Shown: piece by piece, positions 1 through 11,248 of the stretch
Numbering within the stretch: the first letter of the stretch is position 1
Layout of the letters: each line of letters begins with the position of its first letter
Assembly (NCBI GenBank): GCA_914767715.1
Contig: OU612070.1
Location: 25,470,025-25,534,024 of the forward strand
DNA: 64,000 nucleotides
Reading direction: 5' to 3'
DNA from: Membranipora membranacea
Taxonomy: Eukaryota > Bryozoa > Gymnolaemata > Cheilostomatida > Membraniporidae
Position numbers and translations under genes: made by a program
Notes under the pieces: generated by a model
The model's input: only the letters and a program-made list of their open reading frames with translations
What the model was told of the DNA's origin: nothing
The model's database searches: none

Positions 1-70
1 TAGTAAATGAAGGAGCTGGTCGGCACTCTCTCTCTCTCTTTAATATCTATGGTTGTGCTTTGTTTTACAG

Positions 71-3000
71 AGTTTGGAAAGTACAAGACGAATGTTAGCT
101 TTGGCAGGAGAGGTAAGCTTCAAAAAACTAGTTAATTTACCCTTCCGTATGATGTTAGTATCAAACTCGATGATGTCAGATAAATTTATATTAATTACCC
201 CTTTGTGACAAACCAATGCTCTGAACAGTGAAGACAGGCAAGGGTCATCTCCCCTCCTGCCCCGTAGAATATCCCCAAAACCAATAACAGTTATATTGAT
301 TCCCTTCTCTATTGGGTCTGCCGATCACCATCACCACAGGCAGCTGTGTCTATTGCTCTGAATAAACGACTGGTATCCCTTGGATTTCATGTCTAATCTA
401 ATTATTGTTACCTGTTAGAGCAAAGAAGCAGGAATCAAAACTCTCGTGTTCCTAGATGAACAAGGAGGTATAACAGATATTGTGATTGTCGTGTTTATCG
501 TATTTATTATTTTGACATTACGGGCAAAATATTGGGAATCGCAGTTGTATGCTGCGATCATTGACTTGTATGCAAGCCTGGGGTCGAGCAAGGGACAATG
601 TTTGACATTTTGAGATAATTGGCTTGTCATATAAACATGTTGATTTGGATCGATATGGGATTTTACAAGGACACAATTAATCTACTACTCTGAATTTCCA
701 AAGCAGCAACTCAACCAATTTTTTGCCTGTATAATTTCAGCCCACATAATTTTGTTACTGTACATAACACACTTCATTCCGGAACCGCCATATAATAGTA
801 CACCGAAAAAACTGTTACAATCTATCTATATAATGTTGTCTGCTTGACGTACAAAGTCGCCGCACTGTCGTATTTTCATCACCACATTACCAATTATGAT
901 TTTGTACCTATACCCTTGTAGATGTTTTAATATTGTTTCTGTCCAAATAGTCTCTGCTTTACCTTTTCTTGGCAAACAAGCAGTTTACAAGCTTGACTTG
1001 CAGGAAGAAATAATCCAGAGCTTGATAAATCGTTTAGTAAACTTGCTGTGCTTTCTGTTGTACTGTTTAGTTTATCATTTTGCAACCAATCATATCCGTT
1101 CATTTTAGGCTCAAGATAGCGGTGTGAAAACTATTGTGGCACTAAATGAGCAAGGGGGTAAGCCAATGCCTCATGCTCAAATTAAAGAAATTACTGGGCT
1201 AGAAACTCAAGCTAACAACTACAGAAATTGATATGGGAAGGCTGGTCACTTAAAATAAGAAGCTACATCAGAGACATAAAATTATTGTCTACTGTGTTGG
1301 CTACACCATAGACTGAATAGAAATAAAGTTTATTATTAAGTCTATGTAGATCGAGCATGATCCAATTTGCCTGCATTTAGGTTTTGAGCCGCCGCCGGCC
1401 CACCAGTAGAATGGGGATGACCAAACTGCGGGCAATTTGGATCAAACTTGATCTAAAGTCTATGGGCAACACTGGGAATAAGTGAATTCTCAGGTGTCGT
1501 CTTTCCATGGCACAAAAAGGAAAAAAATTTGCCCTTTTTTCTCAAATTGCTTAGCCTAAGTTTCTATATCCAGTGAATATGATTTCTGGTTATTATTTAT
1601 GGTTATGAGTTGTCTATCCTCTTCTGTTGTCTAGTTGAATGTTGTTGCCACTGGTTGTCAAGATGGCGTCGATGATAAGTAGAATTGCTCACTCCGTGTA
1701 ACCAGTATTAGACAATGAAGCTCAATCCATACATTATCATATCTTTGGATGGCTCTTTATTTATAATGGAAAATAAATACCCCAGCTTGAGCTCACCTGT
1801 CATGAACTTCAACCTTCTGATAATATACCACTACAATGACATGGTTCTCAGTGATAAGCTACATGCAAATATAAGCGCAACATGATCTTATGAACGTAGT
1901 TTTTTGGATAAAAATTTAACTCAGTTATCACAAGGAAATGTTTTGTACAATACGCTTAATACTTCAGAATCTTTATTGCATGTCATTGATGTCGTTTTGA
2001 CCAGAAATGGTAACAACATTCAAAACCTCCAACTTTCCCTAAATCTCAGCCCTACTAATACTGAAATTCTACATGTGGCTCATCTAACTAACATCAGCTC
2101 TCTTATCATACTGTTTCAAATCAGCTGTTTTTCCATTGTGAACAGTGAGATGATGATTTACTAAATGCAGCTTGATAAGTAAAATAATTTGAATGGCTTG
2201 TTATGAATTGAAGGGCTACTGCTCATCATGGCAAGTTAATGTGTATCCCACAATGCAATAATCTGCAGTTGCTAGATTTGAATTGGCATGTGCTCCCTGG
2301 TAGTTAAGGCTATGAAAGCGTTTTGTACTTGAAAAAAATTAATTTTGCATTAACTTTCACGAATTACAGAGCAGCTTGACAGGATTGAGGAAGGCATGGA
2401 TAAGATTAACGCTGACATGAAGGACGCTGAGAAAAGTTTAGAGGGACTTGAGAAATGCTGCGGACTCTGTGTACTTCCATGGAAGAAGTAAGTCCTCACA
2501 TCGGCAGTTCATTTAATGAATTTAATTGATGATGCAGATGCCATACAACAGATTTTATTGAGCACATTGTGTTGTTAAATCTACCATAGATAGATGATAC
2601 TTTTCTAACCTTAATGCATCATCATTATTCAAATATTATTTTAGAATAAACTTGGTGACCTATTGATTAAATATATCTCAATTACCACAAATTATGTAAG
2701 AGGTGCAAACCAACGTGGGGAAACTATTACTTTACATAGTTTGATATCAGAAGTATATTATTTTTCTCCCCAGACAAAAGAACCCAGGAGGTGTTGATTA
2801 TGATGCCAGCTGGAAGGATCCCAATGAAGGGGCTAACACCGACGGCCCGAGACCAGTAGTAGGAGGAGGTATGGCACCAACTGGCAATATGGTCGCGAGG
2901 TAAGCAGAAATACAGTGTGATTATAATATGGAGTTATCCTCCCTCTGATCTTTTAACTTGTAGGAAAAATAACTCCTAATTTGTTCGCATCATTCATCTC

Positions 3001-4867
3001 TTGCTCCCAACACTGTATAAACAATGATTATCTATCAATGCAACTTGCTCACTCACTTGATGCATCTTTATTCCCTTGTTATATACCCTGGATGTACCTC
3101 AGTGTAGCTTATTGTTCCGTTATGAACCGTAATGTACCGGTGATATACCACAATGCAACAGAATTTATATATTAATCTTCCAATGAATTCCTAATTATAC
3201 AGGATAACTGATGACGCTCGCGAGGACGAGATGGAGGAAAATTTACAGCAGGTCGGCAGTATGGTATCAAATCTGCGTAATATGGCTGTGGATATGGGTA
3301 ACGAGATCGAGTCACAGAATAAGGTCCTCGATAAAATCAACAGAAAGGTACGTTATGAGCACAACAAGAATAATATACTACATCGCATCACTTATACTAT
3401 TACATATATGTACGTTTTGGGTTGAATCAACGCTAAACGCTGGGAATTCAGTCATTGAAAATTTTCAATTTTATCAAAATAAAGTACTGAAAGTGGTTTT
3501 GATCCCCAAAGATATTCTCACAGACTAGGGTGCTCTCTCGCCCAAAGTTGCAAATGTGGCTCAAATTACCTGCTACCGTTGGACCCATTTTTTACAACTG
3601 ATGCTGATCTTCAATTTGATATTTGCTCTTCTAGGCTATGTCGAATGAACAGCGACTCGTAGAGGCAAACAAGAGGGCTAACAAGCTTCTCAAGTCATAG
3701 GCACGGTTTAAAGCCCACCATACATAACAATGTCTCGTATACAATATAATTATCATTTACATTGATATTGTCAGTTGTAATTCATACCATTAATGATGCT
3801 CATACTAAACTGTCGATTTGATGTTTGCTCTTCTAGGCTCAGTCTAATGAACAGAGAATCGTTGAGGCTAACAAGAGAGCTAACAAGCTTCTCAAGTCAT
3901 AGGCACGGTTTAAAGCCCACCATATATTTCGATGTCTTGTGTATAATTTATATTTATTATTTTCTTGATATTGTCCGCTGTCACTTTCTAAGTCAATATG
4001 AATCACATTATAATTTCGGATTTAGTTTGTCATAGCGTGTGCATCGATAGCAAGCACTCCCATACTAACAAATCTCACTGCGCCTCTTCATATCTTGCTC
4101 TGCTCATGGGACCAAGTCCTCGCAGCTTAAACCGACACATGCTTATCTATCTGTATGTGACAAATTACACCAATGTTGTAGAAGCAAAATTGATTTTTTA
4201 TCCACTTGACCTAAAACAAATATATGGAAAGTTGATCTTCACAGTGACCAAGCGATGCTGAGAAATTAGAACCCTTCATTGCTGGGCTTTGCCTCTTCTC
4301 AGGCCAATTACCTGCAATGAGTCAATTTGTAAAACATATTTATGCCTAGTCCCAGTCATTTTCTTGCTAGCAATCAGGAAGCTTTATGCTAGGCATATTC
4401 TAGATCTATCATTCTGTTTTGTAACTACACAATTTATATCTATTGTTTAACACACGAAAGTTTCTAATATTATGTTGTTGCTAGTGTGATCTTATTTTAC
4501 ACCTTCTTATCTGGATTTTTTTCTAATTCATGAGAATGACATAATCCGGAAAAAAGTATCTTGTGAACTCTTAAATATATTTGTGTCATCAGAGGATCTC
4601 AGCATAGAGACAATGATAGACGTTGTGAATATCTGAGCGATCAGCCAATTGAGCGCACTGCTCGACCTTTTGTTTTCATAAAATACCCTTTGCATGTTTT
4701 TGAGCAGAATACAGCAGTCTCCAACCAAACTAAATGATTTTACTCCTTTCTGAAGTTGTTCATACATAATAAGAAACGGTATTCTTTGTATTTTTCAGGC
4801 TGATGCGCTGGACAACAGAGTGGGTCATGCGAACAAACGAGCACAAAACATTCTACGAAATAACTAG
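71..4867 (+). CDS. SNAP25: SNAP-25 family t-SNARE, 3' part of gene (5' exons lie before the window)
   Basis: Q-SNARE of the plasma membrane that pairs with syntaxin and synaptobrevin in exocytosis. Exons read: 71-112 ([14 protein letters not shown], Qb helix), then one of two 49-nt exons (419-467 or 1109-1157), 2370-2487 (118 nt, starts [13 protein letters not shown] and ends in the cysteine cluster CCGLC), 2774-2899 (linker), 3203-3347 (start of the Qc helix with [10 protein letters not shown], including the ionic-layer Q), then one of three terminal exons (3635-3700, 3837-3902, 4799-4867). All junctions are GT-AG and all phases agree. The palmitoylation cluster has three cysteines (CCxxC) where vertebrate SNAP-25 has four. 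Exon order matches the vertebrate gene, but the duplicated exons are different ones: vertebrates duplicate the exon equivalent to 2370-2487, which is single here. The N-terminal start lies outside the window. Identity is very secure; isoform use is inferred from splice sites. Confidence 0.95.
419..467 (+). other. SNAP25: SNAP-25 interchangeable exon, copy a
   Basis: 49-nt exon after a TTAG acceptor and before GTATAA. It encodes [16 protein letters not shown] plus the first base of the next codon, the normal SNAP-25 sequence at this place. Its length and phase are identical to the exon at 1109-1157. Including both would shift the frame (98 nt), so the two are expected to be mutually exclusive. 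Confidence 0.9.
1109..1157 (+). other. SNAP25: SNAP-25 interchangeable exon, copy b
   Basis: 49-nt exon after TTTTAG and before GTAAGC. It encodes [16 protein letters not shown], a diverged version of copy a: the DSGVKT and EQG core is kept, and acidic or aromatic positions are changed. It lies about 640 bp downstream of copy a and splices in the same phase to the exon at 2370. Nothing in it looks decayed. Confidence 0.88.
1352..1458. repeat. Imperfect inverted-repeat element, TTGCCTGCATT family, copy 1
   Basis: The arm GATCCAATTTGCCTGC is answered by GGGCAATTTGGATC about 70 bp later, followed by ACTTGATCTAAA. Related copies lie at 10209-10320 and 56650-56750. It is probably a small non-autonomous DNA element (MITE-like) of about 110 bp. 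Confidence 0.6.
3635..3700 (+). other. SNAP25: SNAP-25 alternative terminal exon 1
   Basis: Phase-0 terminal exon after TTCTAG. It encodes 21 residues (from [17 protein letters not shown] to the end LLKS) and a TAG stop. It forms the last layers of the Qc SNARE helix. The flanking bases on both sides are shared with terminal exon 2, showing a local duplication with a period of about 202 bp. Confidence 0.88.
3837..3902 (+). other. SNAP25: SNAP-25 alternative terminal exon 2
   Basis: Near-copy of terminal exon 1 ([17 protein letters not shown], then LLKS and TAG), 202 bp downstream with the same acceptor and similar 3' flank. It differs by M to Q and L to I, with mostly synonymous third-base changes, which suggests purifying selection on both copies. 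Confidence 0.85.
4799..4867 (+). other. SNAP25: SNAP-25 alternative terminal exon 3
   Basis: Phase-0 exon after TTTTTCAG encoding [16 protein letters not shown], then NILRNN and TAG. It is more diverged than exons 1 and 2 but keeps the ANKRA core and heptad spacing. It lies about 900 bp beyond exon 2, so choosing it requires skipping two complete terminal exons. Confidence 0.85.
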
Positions 4868-6627
4868 GATTGTCTTCACATGATTGATAAGTTATAACGA
4901 AGCCTGTATGTGGCGAGTCACAGCGATTATAATCGACATACTTATTTTATCATTTATTCAACAGTTAGGAAAGTTTATTGATAGGCTCAAACTGAGCCAG
5001 TATATGATATATGACATCACGAATACCCGAATTCTAAACTCCGTCTTGTTTTCTCTAATGTTAGAATTCTTAAATTTCCTGTGCTTAAGAATTTCGCAGT
5101 TTGATTGTTTAAGGAATAAGTGGATCAGTAAGAATGGAATGACATATGAAAACTCAAATCAAAGAATAACTTCTAGTCATATGTCGATTATCCATAATAC
5201 AGAACTTGGCTACAAAATAAACTTTGAGGCATCAACTTTGTAGTTATATTCCCAAACCCTAGCCTAAAGTATATAGGTTGTGCAGGTAACTCCCAGAACT
5301 CTACTATCCAACAGCGCTTATCCAACAAGTACCATAATACTGGTCTTTTTTCATATTATTTTCAGCAATAGGCCTTCACTTACACTCATGTTTGCCTGTC
5401 GTAAATTTATCAGTTCGGGTAGCTTAATGGCCTCTGTTATAACGATTCCATTCCAGATTTCATACTGGTTTATTACTATCTCATTGTCAGGGGCATTTTT
5501 TACTTTGCCATGTGAAGTTTTATTTATGGTCAGAAGGGTTGACATTAATATCACATATTTTTAAAGTGATTTGTATTTTTTTTCTTTAAAATTGATGTAA
5601 TTTATTATATTTCAGTTCTTTATTTTCATTTCAATACACAATGTAATAACCAGTTGGGAGTTACAACTTAATCGAGTAGATTATGGATTGTGCTAGCTAT
5701 TGTTGGTCAACTTTGTTGGGGGTTTGGTTGGTGGTTTGTCCCCCTCCCACCTAACAAAGCTTCTCATGACAGGCTAGGCGTAGGGTAATGGTAGAGCATC
5801 GTTTTTTTCAAATTCAAAATCAGTAGTGCAACAGGTTCAAGGGGAAAGCTGAACTACATTTCACACCAGCTTGGGAAAGAACTCATAAGCAGTGGATGCT
5901 ATGCTTCTACGACATATAGCCATCCAGTCATTGCTTTTAGTTATAAGTGTAGGGATTGGACAGCAGGCTAGCTCCAGTGGTTGTCATACAACTACCCTAG
6001 ATATACAACCTGACATTTAAGGTGTAGAGGGGTCTCATAGATTTTATCCATAAACTTCGTAATTATGTCTATGATGGCACTTTGCAGAAATAGAAGTAAA
6101 ATTTACACTCGCAGTGAGGGGGGGGGGAAGGAGGGGTCTAGACTAGGGCTCAAGTCTGCAGTGCTACACTGTCTTTGTCGGTGTCGATCATTAAATTTAG
6201 TATTTTACTGATCGTCCAGTAGCTCAGGCCACAGCATACAGCTAAAAAGTAATAATTAGAATGTTAACAATGAGTAGCTTCTTACTTTATTTTGCTTGCC
6301 AATTTCGCATGACTGCTGATATTTGATCCCTTATCTCATAAACCAGTAGAGTTTCATTGATGAGGATAGCATTCTAGTATCTTTGTTTGCATACTGATGA
6401 TTACATTGGCACATTACGAGTGGGGAGAGGGGAAGTACTTTAGCTTATCACAGAGTAAGGATAGTTACTCTGTGAGCTTATGTTGTGATAGTACGCATCA
6501 CTGATATATACATTCATATCAATGGTACGCATTTAACTAAAACTCAAGAGGGAGCATTGTAACAATTCTCAGATTGTTAGCTTCTTCTTCACGATCACAT
6601 CGCCGCAGCTCTGGTACTGCTACCACT
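4868..6627. other. Intergenic stretch, no recognised gene
   Basis: No exon of a known family was found. An open stretch at about 5280-5564 is open on both strands and AT-rich, and I do not recognise it. A tRNA-like SINE remnant may lie near 5766-6050: GGTAATGGTAGAGC resembles an A box and CAGGTTCAAGG a B box. A short palindrome lies at 6448-6475. Confidence 0.5.
6448..6475. repeat. Short palindrome, CACAGAGTAA family, copy 1
   Basis: TCACAGAGTAA is followed after six bases by its reverse complement TTACTCTGTGA. The same arms occur at 40109-40142 with a longer perfect stem. It is probably the remains of a very small foldback element. Confidence 0.7.
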
Positions 6628-9600
6628 ATGGATAGATTGGGTAAGTGTTGTTAATATTCACTGTGAAAAATAATGTCTTGTCAACCAGCAAGAGTAGAGT
6701 GCACTTTAAAACAAAGGCCTTGTTTGGTGATCAATAGGCAAATGCGCCGACCTGTTCCACTGTAATAAAATTGATTATTAATAATCAATGTAAAACCCCA
6801 TACCAGTTGAGAGCTATACTGCGTATGTTACCTCGGCAGACTCTCCCGTTTCCCCTACCCAGTGACTTAGCCACAACCACCAATGTGTGTCACATCAACC
6901 TCACTCAAAACCGTTAGTAGTATGTCCTTTGCCCAGTTGTACACCTTGAACATATTTGTTCCCTCCATGGGGGTGGAGTGATTTATTTGAAGTCAGGTAT
7001 CAAGGCGCCATGCCAGCTGGTGGCCCTTGAGATTCAGCCTTTTTGGTATTCCTGCGCATTCACAGAGGAAAACACACTTGTTCTACAGTACACTGCCTTG
7101 CAGCCTCCTGATACTCATCTAACAGCAGCAGAGCTATCTACATATATGTCACTTGAGCTGTTGCTTTGAGTTGCAGGGAAGTCGGGGCACACCTGGGGCA
7201 TCAACAGAGCCTAGCTGCAGCGGAACTCAAACCCGCCACTGAGTTACCTCCTACTTTCTAAAGCAATGTTTGTCATCCTGGAAGGAATGCTTAATAATGT
7301 AGCTTCAAATACTAGCACTTGCAGGAGTCTGAGCCCTTAGACTATTTACAAGAGCTTTCTTTTATCAGCCATTTAACAGAGTCTTCATTATCCTAATCTA
7401 AATAACTGCCACTTGCAATTTCAAGTCACGAACTTTGTTTTCAAAATTGTTGCAGATCACAATGTGAGACTGAGAAGGACGGTGCTGTTCAACAGGTTCC
7501 TGTTAGCGAATATGCACAAGCCTAGAAACCAGCGAATGCACACTGTATCTTACTGTCTCATGAAACTGCCGAACAGCAACAAAGTGATTCTAGTTCAGGA
7601 CACTGAAGAAGAAACTGCGGATTGGAATTTAGTAAATGAGATCTGCCAAAATATATCAAATAAGTGTCCCCGAGACATACCAGCTGGATCTTTGCTGACA
7701 ATATTTATGAACTTTACAAGTCGCTACTTGGGATCAGAGGCTTTGCGGAGTTTGGTCAATCAACACAAGTTTAGGCTGGATGTCATTGTTGCCTCCCCAT
7801 ATCAATGCTATCGGAAATCATGCAATGAGTGCTCGCTTGCATTTAATGCCGAGTCCCAAGTACTTGTTAAAAACACTATGGCATTGAAAGATCTGATGGC
7901 ACTTGATGGCGTTAATGTTCGGGCGTTCAGCCTGCATGACTGGTGCCGTTTAGTCCATCTGATCAAAGAATGTGATACACTTACTGGTCTAGTGGAAGAA
8001 TACAGTGAGCAGAAATATAATGAGCGATTCTCTCCAGACAAAGATGTGGTTCATGGTAAACCAGCTGTTCGCAAAGATGAAGACATACGCGTAGTTAAAG
8101 ATCTGGAGTTCATAAGGTCAACAAAAAGGCAGGACTTGCGTGATCAGATCAGATCTTTAGAAGGTCAGAAGATTGCAAGTTTTGGTTTGACCAATCCGAG
8201 GGAGCAACTCCATCTGCTGCTCCGTATTATAGAATATTCCTTGTTGTTATTTGGGAGGTGCTTTTCTAGTCACTGTTAGACCAGTGAATTTGGGATTTGT
8301 TTTAAACTCCCTGGTTAGACAAGTTTGTTTCAATTTACTATTTAAAGATTAAAAATATTTAACAACTTTAAACGATTGTTGCCTCTGCCTGTATTGCCTT
8401 GCAAACTGAATCACTCTGCAAATTATTCTCATATTATTCTTCTCATTCCAGATGGTGAATCAATCATTTCTGCAGGGGGCGCAGAATGCAGCAGAATCCC
8501 ATCGACTGGCAGACCAGTTAGGAAAAACCTGGAACCAGAGTTTCAGCTCATTGACAGTAGAAATACTACGCAGAGGCAGGAAATTTTGGATATGTTCATC
8601 AACTCAGGCCTACATGGAGCAGACTGGCCGAGAAAAGCCTTCTGTGTGCTGAGACTTCCACTGACAGGCCAAGTTTGCATATTGGAGAATGACAACCAAG
8701 AGCATGTTGAGGACAAGTTGATGAAACTACTCGCTGCAGATGACATTGATGTATGGGAAACAGAGGAAGAGACCCCTCTTACACTTGTCGTATACACAAA
8801 TATTTCGAGTTGCTTCAAGTGTGTTGAAAAGCTCATAACTTTCACACAGAAATACAAATTGCATCTTGAAATAGTTGCGGCCGCACCATATGATTGCAAA
8901 AGAGAAAGTTGCTGGACCTGCTATGTTGCTGCAAAGTACCGCTCTAATGGGGCTCTTTTTAACAATACAGAAGCTCTAAGGGAACTTGTCAATGCAGACA
9001 TAAAACTTCGAGGATTTCAGTGGAATGACTGGAGTAACCTAGTGGCTTTGATCAACGAAGCACCCAATGTAACAGGTATTATTCTTTTTATTTTTTTAAT
9101 ACTCTTTGTGGCAATCTGAATTCTGCCCCATTGTCCTAAATAGCACACAGTATTATTGCAATAATACACAATAAGTAAGCAACAGCAGTATCCATTATTG
9201 TTATCTTAGATAGCTAATATTCGAGCACAGAATGAAATTAGCCAAATCACATTTTCACAACCTGTGCTGTAACAGGAAGGAAAGGAGATGGAAAAATTAT
9301 TGTCAGGATTGTTAGATTTTCTAAAAGTAGGGTTCCACAAATCTGAACGGTGATAGTATGAAATAAGCTGAATAAATAAAACAAACTTTAATGTTTTATC
9401 ATGAGCTGATCTACTAAGCCCAAGTCTTCAATGTGGATAGATAGTTATCTCCTCTTGTACCCATAGTAATCAAGCCCACCACATCTTCTGTTTGCCTATT
9501 TCATGTACAGGTTCAGCCAAATATACCTTTGACATGTACGCAGTCAAAAGGTACGGAGTTGGACATCCAAAATCAAAACCTAAGAGTTTGACGAGATATG

Positions 9601-9653
9601 AGGAAGATGAATGCGTTAAGAAGGATTTCGAATTCTACACTAAACAAACTTGA
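6628..9653 (+). CDS. Two-domain AID/APOBEC-like cytidine deaminase
   Basis: Predicted 495-residue protein from four exons: 6628-6640 (MDRL), 7456-8163 (N-terminal domain), 8452-9075 (C-terminal domain), 9511-9653 (basic tail, stop TGA). The phases close exactly. The C-terminal domain has the deaminase zinc motif H325-V-E327, then a beta strand LTLVVYTN and C361-F-K-C364, then LHLEIVAAAPY, a cysteine-rich loop, and the helix EALRELVNADIKLRGFQWND. This is the order and spacing of AID/APOBEC proteins, where the family motif is PCxxC; here the residue before the first C is S. The N-terminal domain follows the same strands and helices but has D60 and N62 for HxE, and R94 and G97 for CxxC, so it cannot bind the catalytic zinc. 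Both domains carry a Cx4CxxC cluster (C122/C127/C130; C389/C394/C397). There is no signal peptide, so it belongs with the classical rather than the secreted branch. The least certain junction is the donor at 8163 (AAG|GTCAGA). The substrate is unknown; relatives act on single-stranded DNA or RNA. Confidence 0.85.
7155..7260 (-). mobile_element. SINE-like fragment in deaminase intron 1
   Basis: The block GCAGGGAAGTCGGGGCACAC at 7174-7193 is nearly identical to 33804-33826, and it is followed by AACTCAAACCCGCC, a decayed reverse-complement B box. It is read on the minus strand as a tRNA-headed SINE copy, older than the one near 33.8 kb. Confidence 0.55.
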
Positions 9654-11248
9654 ATAATTCCCATGCTAGAAAACAATAACAACTGTGTATCCCTGATTCG
9701 ATTCTTCTAATATAAGTTTTAACTCAAACGAGATCGATACAATATGACACAACTGAGTGTCCGAATCCAGACGGTAGGAGTCATCATTTCATTGTTTCTC
9801 CACCACGCCATACCACATTGTCCTAACCTTTACTTTCTTCTGTGATATATTATTATTGATAACGGAATGCTTCTAAGTGACCCTGGAAAATATTTTAGTT
9901 AATTCATTATTCTTACCCTTATTTATTTTATATGATTTATTACAGAATGTGTCATTCAGATGGAGTTTTATAGTTTCAATGATTTATTTTATCTTTGGAG
10001 TGTTCCTTGTTTTACAATTTATGTCGTTTATTATTATAGTTATTTTAGTGCTGGATTTGTTACTTTGATATTAAAATTAAAAGGATATTAGAACAGTTTA
10101 TCAGGTAGACGTTTTTTCTCAGTTGATACCTAGTGAATTTTTCAGCTTCCAACAATATTGGTCTCATATCTTGATGGTATTTTCAACAAAATTCCAACAG
10201 TCTGAATAAGACCCAGTTTGCCTGCATTCCAAATCGCTCCCATTCCAAAGGTAAGCTGCCGACTGTTCTAGAGGGGGAGCAATTCCAAAAACAGGCAACT
10301 TGTATCATACTTGATCTAAATTTGGAATAAACTCTGCATAGTTATGATTGTGCTATGCATATGGCAGCACCCATCTCACTAACAATGAGTTTACATTGAG
10401 AAGATATGTAGCAGGGCTAGATCTGATATTCGCAAAGTCAACTTTCAAACGCAATAAATTTATGTTCCCATGTTTTTTATTATTTTTACTGCTAGGCTAT
10501 GCCTGTCTAGTTGAAATTCAAATATGCTTGGGAAAACACTAACAGCGCTTATACGGCCGCGGCCCGTCATAGATTTGAGCATACACCCCTATCAGCACCG
10601 GATGAATTTTATACAAAACTAAGCTAACAACCTATGAATATGATGTTAAATCTGGGGTTATCTTTGCACAAAAACTGAGAGGACAATTCCTCAGGAAAGT
10701 AAAAGAAAATTCAGTTTCATATTTTATTAGTTCTTGGATAAACAGATAAAATGTCGATATCTCATAAACTCTCTAATAATCAAAAGAAAGAAGGTTAAAA
10801 TAAATCTTTGGAATCAGTAAAACGCAAGCTACGTTTTCCAATGGCCTTTAATGTCAAATCACTATGGGAGGTGTAAAACACTTGCACACAATACGAAAGC
10901 TGAGCGTGAGCAATAATTTCCTAGAGAAAAGTAATAACGAGATTAAAAATAATGGTAGGGTCACAATTCACACTAACATCTGTACTTCCTATATACAGAT
11001 ATGAACCATAGACTAGTTGGAACACTCTCTGATCACAAAGTATATCAAAATCATATGTATAAGAGAAATTGGAATGGATATAAATTTGACACACACAGTG
11101 ATAAGAAGTTGAAGATCCTTGAATGTTTTGTATATCGGGTAACATGGATAAATCTATGAATGTTTATCAGATATGCTAAGTCTAAGGTACTTAGTCTAAG
11201 GTACGAGCGTAGATTTGACTATGTGTTTGATCACTATGTGACAAGATA
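9654..11248. other. Intergenic stretch between deaminase and GNA1 genes
   Basis: AT-rich with no recognised coding exon. It holds one copy of the TTGCCTGCATT inverted-repeat family (10209-10320). The deaminase and the minus-strand acetyltransferase are convergent here, so this is mostly 3' flank. Confidence 0.6.
10209..10320. repeat. TTGCCTGCATT family, copy 2
   Basis: CAGTTTGCCTGCATTCC begins the copy; ACAGGCAACTTG and ACTTGATCTAAA close it. The arms and the tail match those at 1352-1458, with a diverged middle. Confidence 0.6.

Noticed and set aside
4884-5243. 119-codon frame just after the third SNAP-25 terminal exon
   Set aside because: Hydrophobic, AT-driven reading with no start context, splice signal or known family; taken as 3' flank.
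5280-5564. Overlapping open frames on both strands
   Set aside because: No recognised motif on either strand and no splice partner; left as unassigned.
8452-8652. Separate start codon ATGGTG at the beginning of the second deaminase exon, suggesting two genes
   Set aside because: That ATG is in the wrong frame for the deaminase domain; the exon reads correctly only when spliced from the upstream exon in phase 1.
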